Shown in pieces: positions 1 to 9,400 of a stretch of 64,000 nucleotides of DNA (the stretch's first letter is position 1; every line of letters starts with the position of its first letter). A program made the translations under genes and the position numbers. The stretch is taken from positions 248,001 to 312,000 of the forward strand of contig JADJWJ010000002.1 of assembly GCA_016716425.1 (NCBI GenBank), in the 5' to 3' direction. The stretch is from Betaproteobacteria bacterium. Lineage in GTDB: Bacteria; Pseudomonadota; Gammaproteobacteria; Burkholderiales; Casimicrobiaceae. Below the pieces are notes generated by a model that was given only the letters and a program-made list of their open reading frames with translations, was not told where the DNA came from and did no database searches.

Positions 1-914
1 ACGAGGTCGCGGTGCACGAGGTTCGCGACGTCGCCGACGGTCTGGCCGCGGCGCAGCGTGAACGGCCGCTGCCGGTCGGCCGGGTGCCCCGGCACCTTCG
101 TGTACACGCGAACGATGGCCAGGCGCGCGAAGAGCCACGGCGCGATCTCGCCCAGCCCGAGGCCGGTGGTCGCCGACACCGCGAGCACCGGATAGTCGGC
201 GCCCGCCAGTTCCTCGAGCGCCTGCAGTTCCGCGGCCACGTCGGCCACGCCTTCGGCCTTGTTGGCGACGAGCAGCGTCGGCAGGTGCACGGCGAACGGG
301 TCACCGCCACCGTCGGCCTCGGCGGACGACGCGCCGGCCGCACTTGTATCTCCGACCAGTTCCACGCGCTTCTGCGCGAGCAACGAACGGACTTCCCGCA
401 ACTGGTCGACGTCGGCGGGCTCGGTGAGGTCGACGACCAGCAGCGCGGCGTCGGCCGTCTGCAGCGTGCCCGCGAGCCATGGCACCGGATGTTCCGCCGC
501 GATCGCGGGCAGGTCGATCAGCTGGAAGTGGATGTCCTCGTACGGCAGCATGCCCGGCGTCGGGAACTGCGTGGTGAACGGGTACGGCGCGACGTGCGCG
601 CCGGAGCCGGTGAGGCGCGCGTGCAACGCGGACTTGCCGGCGTTCGGCGGTCCGAGCAGCGCGACCTGCGCCGCGCCTTCCGGGCGGATCACCAGCGCGG
701 GTCCGCCGTGGCCGCCGCTCCTGCGCGCGCCGTCGAGTTCGCCGGAGAGGTCCTTGATGCGCGCCTTGATGTCCGCCTGCAGGTGCTCGGTGCCCTTGTG
801 CTTGGGAATGGTCCGCAGCATCTCGCGCAGCCGGTCGAGCCGCTCGCGCGGATCGCGGCTCTTGCGGAAGGCCGCCTCGGCGGCCTTGTATTCGGGCGAC
901 AGGTTGGCGGGCAC
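1..914 (-). CDS. TGS-domain GTPase, Obg/DRG-like (C-terminus beyond the left edge)
   Basis: This is a P-loop GTPase of the Obg/DRG type, probably acting in ribosome or translation physiology. The protein reads leftward from a GTG at 914, and 304 codons are visible. An N-terminal helical segment (starting VPANLSPEYKAAE) precedes the G domain: G1 GPPNAGKS, G3 DLPAI and G4 NKAEG. The last visible part (IVRVYTKVPG...FTLRRGQTVGDVANLV) is a TGS domain, as in the eukaryotic DRG proteins. No stop codon is reached before base 1, so the gene is cut by the window. No upstream ATG fits the frame, which is why GTG was chosen. Family membership is clear from the motifs. The cellular role is inferred, because bacterial members of this subgroup are little characterised. 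Confidence 0.85.
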   Translation of the reverse strand, partial: MPANLSPEYKAAEAAFRKSRDPRERLDRLREMLRTIPKHKGTEHLQADIKARIKDLSGELDGARRSGGHGGPALVIRPEGAAQVALLGPPNAGKSALHARLTGSGAHVAPYPFTTQFPTPGMLPYEDIHFQLIDLPAIAAEHPVPWLAGTLQTADAALLVVDLTEPADVDQLREVRSLLAQKRVELVGDTSAAGASSAEADGGGDPFAVHLPTLLVANKAEGVADVAAELQALEELAGADYPVLAVSATTGLGLGEIAPWLFARLAIVRVYTKVPGHPADRQRPFTLRRGQTVGDVANLVHRDL

Positions 915-985
915 GGCGACAACGGTAGCCAATCGGCGTGCGGGCGTCGAGTCCCGGGCGATCGCCGGTGCGCGCAGGCGCGGCC

Positions 986-2200
986 TCACCGCCGATGCAC
1001 GCGCCCGATCATCGTCGCCAGCAGGATTCCAAGCAGCGACGCTGTCCCGGTGACGGTCCACGTCCACTGCCATCCGCCGGTCGACGCGGCCACCCACGCG
1101 ACGATCGGCGGCCCGACGAACTGGCCGAGCGCCGAGAACTGCAGCATCCAGCCGACGGTCGTCGACACCGCCTTCGGACCTGGCGCGAACCGCACGGCCA
1201 GCGCGAACAGCGCGCCGGGAACGAGACCGCCGACCGCGGAGAGCAGCAGCACCGCCGCGTAGCGCAGCAGGAACGGCGTCGACGCGGGCAAACCGAACGC
1301 CGCGACCCCGCATACCAGCATCGTGGCGAAACCGATGTACAGGACGCGCTCGGGCCGCATGCCCGCGTGCAGCAGGCGGCCGGAGCCCACGTTGCCGAGC
1401 GCGTTGACCGCGGCGACGAGCGCGGTCAGCGCGCCCGCCGCCGCGACCGACAGGCCCGACTGCGCGTAGATCGACGGCAGGAACCCGACGATCGACAGCC
1501 ACTGGCTCGCGTACATCGCGAACGTCAGCGCGACGAGCCACGGACCCGCCGCCGACAGCGTCGCGCGCAGGCGATGCGTCCAGCCGGCGTCCATGTGGAA
1601 CGTGCCCGCTTCGGCATCTACTTCGGCGGTGTGCCGGCGATCGCGATCCGCCGGCACGGCAAGCGCGGTCCAGGCGGCCATCGCCGCCGTCAGTGCGGCG
1701 AGCGACCACCACCAGCCGGGCCAGCCGACCGCCGCCATCACCCAGGGGCCGCAGAGCAGCGCGAGCGCGGTGCCCGTGGGCATGAACGTGCCCCACAGTC
1801 CGAGCCGGAGGTTGAGGCGCTCGGGAGGAACCAGCTCGCGCAGCAGGCTCGGCACCGGCAGCACCGCGAGGAAGAAGCCCAGGCTCTCGAGCGCGCGCAG
1901 CGCCATGAGCTGGGTGGCGTCGTGCGCCGCGCCGCCGGCGGCGCTCGCGGCGGTGAGGATGGCGAGGCCGACGATCACGCTGCGCTTCAAACCGATGCCG
2001 TCGGCAGCCGCGCCGATGAAGATGCCGCCGACCATGCCGGCGAACTGCACGAGCGCCAGCAGGAATCCGGCCTGCAGCAGCGTGATGTCGAGCACGTCGC
2101 GCAGCACGGGGATCGCCGGCGGCATCTTGCCGACGTGCATCGCGGCGGAGACGCCGGCGAGGATGACGACGAGGTCGGCGGAGAGGAAGCGGGGCGGCAT
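986..2200 (-). CDS. MFS transporter, CynX/NimT-like
   Basis: This is a major facilitator superfamily permease of 404 residues with about twelve hydrophobic segments. The start is MPPRFLSADLVVILAG at 2200; longer versions reach into a low-complexity leader. The first half contains GIFIGAAADGIGLKR, which matches the MFS loop 2-3 signature (G-x3-D-x-x-G-x-R/K). The second half has the repeat-related segment GSGRLLHAGMRPER. The substrate cannot be read from the sequence. It is unlinked to an obvious pathway: the next gene downstream is the TGS GTPase and the oxidoreductase beside it is divergent. A palindromic repeat element lies directly upstream and may affect its expression. Confidence 0.8.
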   Translation of the reverse strand: MPPRFLSADLVVILAGVSAAMHVGKMPPAIPVLRDVLDITLLQAGFLLALVQFAGMVGGIFIGAAADGIGLKRSVIVGLAILTAASAAGGAAHDATQLMALRALESLGFFLAVLPVPSLLRELVPPERLNLRLGLWGTFMPTGTALALLCGPWVMAAVGWPGWWWSLAALTAAMAAWTALAVPADRDRRHTAEVDAEAGTFHMDAGWTHRLRATLSAAGPWLVALTFAMYASQWLSIVGFLPSIYAQSGLSVAAAGALTALVAAVNALGNVGSGRLLHAGMRPERVLYIGFATMLVCGVAAFGLPASTPFLLRYAAVLLLSAVGGLVPGALFALAVRFAPGPKAVSTTVGWMLQFSALGQFVGPPIVAWVAASTGGWQWTWTVTGTASLLGILLATMIGRVHRR

Positions 2201-2589
2201 TGCGTAGGCGAGCGGCCCGCTGGTGGCAGGGCGACCGGGAACCGCGGGTCCGGGTACGCATCGCTGCGCCCGGACAGCGGCGAAGGTAGCAGGTTCGCCG
2301 GATGCGCGCGGCGGCGCGTGCAAACGAGGCGCCCCTCACCCCAACCCTCTCCCCGCAGGCGGGGGGCGGTGCCGTGCGCGATGAGGGCAGGGGTGCCGTG
2401 CGCGATGCCTGTGCCGGCGCCGGCACAGGGCGCCGAGCCCGTCCGCGCGCAAGGCGGTGCGCACGCAGACCGCGCCGCCGGCGCCACGGTGGCTCCCTCG
2501 CTCCGCCTGCGGGGAGAGGGCTGGGGTGAGGGGCCGTCGTCTGCTATCGTCTGCGACACGCCCTTCGTCCGCGCGAACGCGCCCCCGCC
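2201..2589. other. Gene-free stretch between divergent genes, largely a repeat element
   Basis: This 389-bp interval separates the MFS gene (minus) from the oxidoreductase gene (plus). About half of it is the 204-bp inverted-repeat element at 2331-2534. The rest must hold both promoters, but I see no convincing -35/-10 pair. Short reading frames here are translations of the repeat arms. Confidence 0.6.
2331..2534. repeat. MITE-like palindromic repeat, family A copy 1
   Basis: The left arm 2331-2360 (beginning gcccctcaccccaaccctct) is the reverse complement of the right arm 2505-2534 with one mismatch in 30. The arms enclose 144 bases that contain two direct copies of gtgccgtgcgcgatg. The same arm sequence recurs at 6222-6333 and 25739-25865, so it is a dispersed family. 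There is no coding capacity inside. It could act as a transcript-end hairpin or be a remnant of a non-autonomous mobile element. Confidence 0.8.
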
Positions 2590-3627
2590 ATGTCACGCAT
2601 TCCCATTGCCGTCATCGGCGCCGGCCTGATCGGCCGCACCCACATCGACCGCGCCCTGCGAGAGCCGAAGTTCGAGCTCGTGGCCATCGCGGATCCTTCC
2701 GACGACGGACGCGCGCTCGCCGAAGGGGTCGGCGTGCGCTGGTTCGCCGACGCCGGAGCACTGCTCGCGGCGACGCGACCGCGCGGCGCGATCGTTGCGA
2801 CGCCGAACGCGACGCACGCGGACCTCGCCGTGCGCTGCCTCGAAGCGGGCGCGGCGGTGTTCGTCGAGAAGCCGGTCGCGGACACGGTCGCCGACGCGCG
2901 GCGCGTCTGCACGGCCGCCGCGGCCACGCGCCTGCCGGTGATGGTCGGCCACCAGCGCCGGCACAACCCGATCGTGCGGCGCGCGAAGGACATGATCACG
3001 GCGGGGATGCTCGGCCGTCCGGTGTGCCTGACGGCGATGGCGACGTGGTACAAGCCGCCCGAGTACTTCGACACGACGTGGCGGCGCGAGAAGGGCGGCG
3101 GCCCGATCCTCATCAACCTGATCCACGACGTCGACCTGCTGCGCTTCCTGTTCGGCGACATCGCCGCCGTGCAGGCGATCGCGTCGCACGCGGTGCGCGG
3201 CCTGGCGGTCGAGGACACGGTGGCCGTGCTGCTGCAGTTCCGCAATGGCGCGGTCGGCACGGTCACGGTCTCGGACACGGCCGTGGCGCCGTGGAACTGG
3301 GACTTGGCCGCCGGCGAGGCCGAGCGCTTCCCGCGGCAGGACGTGAACTCGCACTTCCTGTCCGGGACCGAAGGTTCGCTGACGCTGCCGCGCCTCGAGT
3401 ACTGGCATTACCGCGGCAACCGCGGCTGGCACGACGAGATCACGCAGGCGCGCACGGCGCTGCATCTCGGCGATCCGTTCGCCGAGCAGATGCGTCAATT
3501 CGCCGCCGTCATCGAGGGCCGCGAGGAGCCGCTGTGCTCGGGCGAGGACGGCATGCGCTCGCTGGAGGCCACGCTCGCGGTGCGCGCGGCGGCGGACAGC
3601 GGCAAGCCCGTCACGCTCGCGGCCTGA
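2590..3627 (+). CDS. Gfo/Idh/MocA family NAD(P)-dependent oxidoreductase
   Basis: This is a 345-residue dehydrogenase of the Gfo/Idh/MocA family, which oxidises or reduces sugar-like or cyclitol substrates. The N-terminal Rossmann fold is visible: AVIGAGLIGRTHIDRAL at residues 6-22, then IVATPNATHADLA and the family hallmark VFVEKPVA. The C-terminal alpha/beta domain contains GGGPILINLIHDVDLLRFLFG, where the H and D fit the usual catalytic region. The length is normal and the start is a clear ATG. It stands alone, divergent from the MFS gene and convergent with the small secreted protein gene at 3670. The substrate is unknown; carbohydrate or inositol-like compounds are the default guess for the family. 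Confidence 0.88.
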   Translation: MSRIPIAVIGAGLIGRTHIDRALREPKFELVAIADPSDDGRALAEGVGVRWFADAGALLAATRPRGAIVATPNATHADLAVRCLEAGAAVFVEKPVADTVADARRVCTAAAATRLPVMVGHQRRHNPIVRRAKDMITAGMLGRPVCLTAMATWYKPPEYFDTTWRREKGGGPILINLIHDVDLLRFLFGDIAAVQAIASHAVRGLAVEDTVAVLLQFRNGAVGTVTVSDTAVAPWNWDLAAGEAERFPRQDVNSHFLSGTEGSLTLPRLEYWHYRGNRGWHDEITQARTALHLGDPFAEQMRQFAAVIEGREEPLCSGEDGMRSLEATLAVRAAADSGKPVTLAA

Positions 3628-3669
3628 GCCTCGGACCCGGCGGCGGGACCGGCGCCGAACCGCGCCCCG

Positions 3670-4065
3670 TCACTTCGGTGTAGACGTAGCCGTGGTGCTG
3701 CCTGCCGCCGGTGGCGCGGCGTTTTGCAGCGTCGAGCCGCCCGGCAGACCCGGGGCCGGCTGGCCGACGCCGGCAGTTCGCGTGTTGTTGCTGCGCGATT
3801 CGTTGAACGTCTTCTTCGCCGCCGCGTCGCCCGCCGGCGCGCTGCCGCTGGCGCCGCCCACGGACCGCGTGTTGTTGCTGCGCGACTCGTTGAACGTCTT
3901 CTTCGCTGCCGTTTCGCCGGCCGGCGCGACGGTCTGCGCGCCGGCCGCGGCCGGCTGGACCTTGGCGCCCGTGGCGCCGGACATCGGCGCCGGCTGCGCC
4001 AGCGCGAGACGGGTGCACGCCATGCACGCAGCGAAGCCAACGACTGCAAGCCTGGTCAATGACAT
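3670..4065 (-). CDS. Small secreted protein with duplicated KKTFNESRSNNTR motif
   Basis: This is a 131-residue protein with an N-terminal signal peptide: a basic start, then a hydrophobic stretch ending around CTRLALAQPAP. The mature part is Pro/Ala/Gly-rich and contains the motif AAKKTFNESRSNNTR twice, separated by about 15 residues of low complexity. It probably acts in the periplasm or outside. I recognise no family. The start is supported by a GGGGAGT ribosome-binding sequence just upstream. The exact repetition of a charged, Asn-rich 13-mer inside otherwise disordered sequence suggests a binding motif presented twice, but no partner is evident from the neighbours. Confidence 0.7.
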   Translation of the reverse strand: MSLTRLAVVGFAACMACTRLALAQPAPMSGATGAKVQPAAAGAQTVAPAGETAAKKTFNESRSNNTRSVGGASGSAPAGDAAAKKTFNESRSNNTRTAGVGQPAPGLPGGSTLQNAAPPAAGSTTATSTPK

Positions 4066-4117
4066 CGGCGACTCCCCGTCGGTGCAGCCGGACGGGCTGC
4101 CCGATCCACTATAGGCT

Positions 4118-4147
4118 GCCGGCCGATCGGAAACAACGCCGGCCGGC
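4118..4147 (-). terminator. Possible hairpin downstream of the 61-residue gene
   Basis: GCCGGCC at 4118-4124 pairs with GGCCGGC at 4141-4147 around a 16-base loop. On the minus strand this follows the stop of the small gene at 4165. There is no strong U tract. The loop contains gaaacaacgccggcc-like sequence that is also found at the hairpin near 6371. Confidence 0.3.
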
Positions 4148-4164
4148 GGAGCCTTGCGATAGCT

Positions 4165-4350
4165 TCAGGGGGCGTCGGGCGACTGCCGCGCCTTGAACTC
4201 GCGCAGCAGGAACTCCTCGTCGGCCGGATCGACGTCGAAGCGCTGGCAGGCCTCGTCGATGAGGTGCGCAGTCCACGGCCCCTGCTCGGCAAGCCACAGG
4301 ATGGCGCGCCGCAGCGGCTCGCTCTTCGGCAGCAACGGCGCGATGCTCAT
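4165..4350 (-). CDS. Small conserved-looking hypothetical protein (61 aa)
   Basis: The predicted 61-residue protein begins MSIAPLLPKSEPLRRAILWLAEQ and continues with a helical segment WTAHLIDEACQRFDVDPADEEFLLREF. It is soluble, mostly helical and mixed-charge, with no signal peptide or metal motif. The good codon pattern and the compact fold-like alternation suggest a real gene and not a shadow. It lies downstream of the anion symporter gene on the same strand, but a strong hairpin at 4385-4411 separates them, so it probably has its own promoter. Function unknown. Confidence 0.6.
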   Translation of the reverse strand: MSIAPLLPKSEPLRRAILWLAEQGPWTAHLIDEACQRFDVDPADEEFLLREFKARQSPDAP

Positions 4351-4384
4351 GCCGCGATGGTACGCGCGTCCGACGGTAGGAAAG

Positions 4385-4411
4385 CGGCCGGCATGGCAGG
4401 CATGCCGGCCG
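4385..4411 (-). terminator. Rho-independent-type hairpin after the DASS symporter gene
   Basis: This is a perfect 11-bp stem (cggccggcatg, loop gcagg, catgccggccg) located 19 bases past the symporter stop at 4430. On the minus strand it is followed by CTTTCC, a weak U-rich tail. Position and symmetry support termination between the symporter and the 61-residue gene. Confidence 0.6.
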
Positions 4412-4429
4412 TGGCGAGGGTGTGGCGCG

Positions 4430-5961
4430 CTATCCGACGATGGCGAGCCACGGCAGCGTCACCGCGAGGAACAGCGCGATGAAGATCGCGCCGAACACCG
4501 CGCCCAGCCGCCAGAAGTCCTTCGCCGGCAGGTAGCCCGATCCGTAGTACACCGGGCTCGGGCCCGTCGCATACGGCGTCAGGATCCCCATGATGCCGAG
4601 CGTCAGGCACAGCAGCAGCGCGAACTGCGCCATGTCGATGCCGGGGATCGTCGCCGCGACCGCGAGCATGACCGGCAGCAGCGCCGTCACGTGCGCGGTG
4701 ATGCTGGCGAACAGGTAATGCGTGACGAAGAACACGAGCACGAGCGCGACCATCGCCATGAACGGCGTGAAGCCGGTCATGTGCGCGGCGACCGCGTCCG
4801 CGAACCACTTGACGAAGCCGACGCGGTTCAGCCCGTCGGCGAGGGCGACCAGCGTGGCGAACCACGCCAGCGTGTTCCACGCCGTGTGGTTCTTCACCAT
4901 GTCGTCCCACGTGACCACGCCGGTGACGAGCATCAGGCTGATCACGACCAGCGCGGCTGCGGTCGCGTTGATCCAGTTGCCGCCGAAGATCCACAGCGCC
5001 AGCGCGACGACGACCAGCACCGCGAGCGTGATCTCGCGCCGCGTGAGGCCGCCCATCTTCGCCAGCTCGGCGGCCGCCCACTTCGGTACCTCGTCGCCTT
5101 CCTTGACCTCGGGCGGATAGAGCCAGTACGTCACGAGCGGGATCAGCAGCAGCAGCGCGATGCCGATCGGCGCGAACGCGACGAACCACTGCGTCCACGT
5201 CAGGCTCACCTTGGCCGTCTTGTTGACCAGCTCGACCGCGAGCAGGTTGGGCGCGAGCGCGGTCAGGAACAGCGAGCTCGTCACGCAGGTCGTGGCAATC
5301 GCGACCCACATCAGGTACGAGCCGATGCGCCGCGCCGACGGATCGTCGGGCCTGCTGTCGTAGAGTGCGGGCAGGTTGCGGATCACCGGGTAGATCGTCC
5401 CGCCCGACCGCGCCGTGTTCGACGGCGTGAACGGCGCCAGGATCGTGTCGGCGGCGGTGATCGCGTACCCCAGCGTCAGCGTGCGCCGGCCCATCAGGCG
5501 GACGAGCACCAGCGCGATCCGCTTGCCGAGCCCGGTCTTCTCGTAGCCCAGCGCGAACATGAACGCGCCGAAGATCAGCCACACCGTGCTGTTGGAAAAG
5601 CCGGACAACGACCAGTTCAGCGCCGCGTTGGCGGCCTTGAACCCGGGCTTGGCGAGTTCCGCCGGCGCGTAGAGCACCCACGGCGCGAGGACCGCGACGA
5701 CGGTGACACCGATGAGGCCGATCGCGCCGCCCGGCAGCGGCTCGAGCATCAGGCCGACGATGACGCCGGCGAAAATCGCGAAGAAGTACCACGCGTGAAG
5801 CGCGAGGCCCTCCGGCGCCGGCAGCAGCGCCAGCGCCAGCGTGACCGCGAGTGGCAGCCACGCGCGCCATGCGACGTGCGGCAGCTTGAGCGGTGGCGCC
5901 GTCAGGACGGTGGGGGAGTTCCCGCAGCGGGAACACGGTCGGGAGTGGTGGAAATGGCCAT
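4430..5961 (-). CDS. DASS (SLC13) sodium/anion symporter, apparent 5' frameshift
   Basis: This is a divalent anion:Na+ symporter of the CitT/SLC13 type, likely importing a di- or tricarboxylate. The body from about VLTAPPLKLPHVAWRAWLP onward has about eleven to twelve hydrophobic segments and the family's SNT-type motif in TPSNTARSGGTIYPV. The body frame has no ATG, GTG or TTG near a plausible N-terminus. An ATG at 5961 with GGAGGG upstream starts MAISTTPDRVPAAGTPP, but in the frame one base away; it runs into TGA. Adding one C to the C5 tract at 5912-5916 joins the two parts as ...GTPPTVLTAPP. So the gene is either frameshifted or affected by a homopolymer error. The C-terminus (FLAVTLPWLAIVG) is intact. 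Confidence 0.8.
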
Positions 5962-6151
5962 CGAAAGCCCTCCGTTCGAGAATGCGACGGGGAACCGCGC
6001 GCGGCCTACGACCACATCGACACCGGCGCGCGGAACCGCACGCCATGACGTCCATGTTCCACACCGCGAGCGTGGTCGCGTTGACGATGGTCAACGCAGC
6101 GCTGCGGTTGCCGCCGATCGCGTGCGCATGCCGAACGGCGAACCGCGTCCG

Positions 6152-6223
6152 GTGGGCGACACTCGAACGGTTGGCGATACCCGTTTGGTCGGCGACACGC
6201 GCGTGGTCGGCGACACGCGTCCC
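6152..6223. repeat. 18-bp tandem repeat, four units
   Basis: Four successive 18-base units follow the pattern gtcggcgacacgcgcgtg. They start at 6152, 6170, 6188 and 6206, with the outer units diverged. The period is a multiple of three, so all frames stay open across it, but no gene uses them. The array abuts the family A palindrome. Confidence 0.8.
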
Positions 6224-6333
6224 CCCTCACCCCGGCCCGCTCCCCTCGGGGAGAGGGAGGGGATCAGCGGACGCGCGCGTTGGCTCGCTCGTTCTCCCGC
6301 CCGTGGCGGGAGAGGGCCGGGATGAGGGTGGGG
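6222..6333. repeat. MITE-like palindromic repeat, family A copy 2
   Basis: The left arm near 6222-6245 (ccccctcaccccggcccgc...) is complementary, with some mismatches, to the right arm near 6308-6333 (gggagagggccgggatgagg). Two internal arms (ctcggggagaggga and ttctcccgcccgtggcggga) form smaller hairpins. It is shorter and more diverged than copy 1. Confidence 0.7.
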
Positions 6334-6370
6334 ACGGCAGTGTTCGAAGCCGCCGGCGACCCGAAACAAC

Positions 6371-6394
6371 GCCGGCCCCCGCGCGGAGGCCGGC
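6371..6394 (-). terminator. Hairpin after the subtilisin-like peptidase gene
   Basis: GCCGGCC (6371-6377) pairs with GGCCGGC (6388-6394). On the minus strand the stem is followed by GTTGTTTCGG, moderately U-rich. It lies about 30 bases past the peptidase stop codon, so it is a plausible intrinsic terminator. Confidence 0.45.
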
Positions 6395-6425
6395 ACCCGG
6401 ATGCGACCGGATCGACCGCGTGCTC

Positions 6426-9400
6426 CTACGGCCCGTACATGTTCACCGGCTGCGTATTGACGAGGCACGTCCAGCACTGCCCCATCGCCGCGGCGTTCTG
6501 GATCACCGAGTACGTGTTGAGGTGCGGCGTCGTGGTGTCGGTGGCGATGAAGCTCGCGCTGCCGTCCGGGTTCGGCACGAGGCTGAAGGCGCGCACGGGT
6601 GTCTGCGGGAACGTGCTGAAGTTGATCCAGTTCAGGTTGTTTCCGTAGACCTGGATGAGGCCGGGCGGGCTCGCGATGCTCGGCGCTTCGAAGAACACAC
6701 CCTGGAACGACTGTCCCGACGTGGTCCAGCCCTGGTCGACGACGACGCCGTTGACGTTCAGCGGCCCCAGCGACTTCAGCACGATCGCGCCGGGAAACAC
6801 GAAGTCGTTCGTGCCGCCGTCGAAAAGCGTCATCTGGCCGGACGCCTGCAGGATCATGCTGCCGCCGCCGTACGCGGGCTGCGGCACGCCCGGCGCGCGC
6901 GATCCGCCCGGCGGGACCACGGCGTTGTTGGCGGGCACCGTGTAGCCGGGCGGCCACGCCGACGGCATCCAGACGGTGGCGTTGCCGTTGGCGAACAGGT
7001 TGAACACCTGCGGCGCGGGGCCGTAGCCGTTCAGCGTCAGCATGATCTCGTTGCCCGAGCCCGGATACAGCTGCAATCCGTTCTGCAGGAAGAACGCGCC
7101 ATTCACCGGGTTGTTCGCGTTGCCGAACGTACGGATCGTGATCGCGTTGCCCCGGAACTGCCCGTCGCCGTTGGCCTTCGCGACCTTGAGCTCGAGGTTC
7201 GGCCCGCCGTCGAGGACGCCGGCGTTGAACAGCGGCCCGCCCGTGGTCCACGTCGCGCCGAGCGTGTCGACGCCGAGCCCGGCCTGCGCGGCGACGCTTC
7301 CGCCGACCGGAATGGTGACGCCATTGCGGTTCTTCACGTAGATGTACGGCGGCGGCGCGCCGTTGCCGCCCTCCGCGAGCAGCGAGCCGGCGATCGCCGT
7401 GCCCATGGTGCCGGTGTTGACGAGGACCACGGTCTGTCCCGGGGCGCCCGAGCGCAGCGTAAGGCTGTTGCCGACGCCGAGGTTGAGCGACAGGAAGTCG
7501 ATCTGCGCGGCGCTGCCCGGCGCGCCGGCGGTGCTGCCGAGCTGGATCGTCGCCGCCGCCGAGAAGTTGAGGATCGTGTTGCCGTTGACCGTCGCGCCGG
7601 AGACCGAAAATGGGCCGTACGGATTGGCGACGACCGTGGCGGTGCCTGGAATCGCCTGCACGATCCACTGCGTGAGCGAAGCGGAGGCCGTGCCGTGGTC
7701 GGCGTCGCCGCTGTAGTTCGCGCTGATCGGGTGCGTGCCCAGGGACAGCGACGCGACCGTGCACGCCGCCGTGCGCGTGTTGCCGGTGCCCGCGAGCGCG
7801 ACGGCCGAGCAGCCGGCGAGCACGGTGGCGCTGTCCTTGAACTGGACCGTGCCGGTCGGATTGGCGCCCGTGACGGTTGCGGTGAACGTGATCGCGCTGC
7901 CCGCGAACGTCGGATTGCCCGAGCTCATCAGCGCGACGGTGGCGACGGCAATGACGATCTGCGTGAGGTTCGCGGACGTCGGGGCGTTGTTGATGTCGCC
8001 GGAGTATGTCGCCTTCATCGCGTGGCTGCCGGCGGCGAGCGTGCTGGTCGTGCACGCCGCCGTGCGCGAGTTGCCCGACCCGGTCAGCGGCACCGCCTCG
8101 CAGCCCGCCAGTGCCGTCGCGCCGTCCTCGAACTTGACGGTGCCGGTCGGCGCGTTGCCGACGACGGTCATCGTGAACGTGATCGGCGATCCGGCCGGCC
8201 CGGGGTTGGCCGAACTTGCGAGCGCGGTACCCGCGTTGAGCGCGGCCGCGACCGCGGCGGCGGCGTCGATGATGCCGGCGCCGCACAGCGACTTGGTGCA
8301 GTTGCACGCGGAGGGTTGCGGGATGGCGCTGCACGCGGGTCCGGGCGTGGGGAACGTGCGCGCGGTCGTCTGGATCATCGACGACACCTGCGCGGGCGTC
8401 AGCGCGGGATTGACGGACAGCATCAGCGACGCCACGCCGGCGACGTGCGGCGCCGCCATGCTCGTGCCGGCATAGCGGACGTAGTTGTAGCCGTTGGCGT
8501 TCGGGAGCGTCGCGCCGCTGTTGAGCGTGGACAGGATGTCCGGGTCGATGCCGTCGGCGTTCCCGCCGGGTGCGGCGATGTCGACCACGGCGCCGTAGTT
8601 GCTGTAGCGGGCCCGGCGCCCGTCCTTGATCGTCGCCGCGACCGTGATGACGCCGGAGCAACTGGCCGGACTGTAGCCGGCCGCGTTCGCGTTGGCGTTC
8701 CCGGCGGAAACCACGACGACCGCACCGGCCGCGAGCGCGGCGTTGATCGCATTCTGCTCGGTGGCGCTGCAGCTGCCGCCGCCGCCGAGGCTCAGGTTCA
8801 GCACGCGCGCAATGTTGGCGTTCATCGGCAGCCCGACAATCGCGCCGCCGGTGGCCCAGACCATCGCATCGGCGATGTCGCTGTCGTAGCCGCCGCACTT
8901 GCCGAGCACGCGCATCGGGACGATCTTGCTGACCCAGTTGATCCCGGCGATCCCCATGCCGTTGTTGGCGATCGCGCCGATCGTCCCCGCCACGTGCGTG
9001 CCGTGCCACGAGCTGCCATCGACGTGGCAGTCGAAGAACCAGTCGTAGGGAGGCTGGCCGGGTCCGAGTCCGGTAGACTCCTGCGGCGTGATCCAGTCGC
9101 CCGCGTCGGCCGGGTTGGGATCGCGGCTCAGCAGGTTGGGCTGGTTGAGCGGATAGACCCCCGACCACGTGCACACGCCGGGCTGCGAGTCGTTCGCCAC
9201 GGCGCAGTCCATGATCATGTCGTAACCGCCGACGAAGCGGTTGGCGAGATCCGGATGGCTGGGCAGCGCCCCCGTGTCGATCACGGCCACCCGGATGTCG
9301 GGCGAGCCGGTGGTGATGTTCCACGCGCCCGGCATGTTGATGCCGCCGACCGGGTCGAACAGGTCCCACTGGTACCCGCCGTTGCACGCCGCCACGCTCG

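Larger units (their letters stand above)
5962..6425. other. Gene-free stretch with tandem and inverted repeats
   Basis: This 464-bp interval lies between the symporter start and the peptidase stop, both on the minus strand. It holds four 18-bp tandem units (6152-6223), an inverted-repeat element of family A (6222-6333) and a hairpin (6371-6394). I see no further gene. The promoter of the symporter gene must lie in the 5962-6150 part, but no clear hexamers stand out. Confidence 0.6.

Noticed and set aside
2302..2529. Short plus- and minus-strand frames with PLTPTLSPQAGGG-like sequence
   Set aside because: These are translations of the palindromic repeat arms, which produce the same peptide on both strands.
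6152..6223. Possible CRISPR or iteron origin
   Set aside because: There are only four 18-bp units with no spacers, no AT-rich region and no replication gene nearby.
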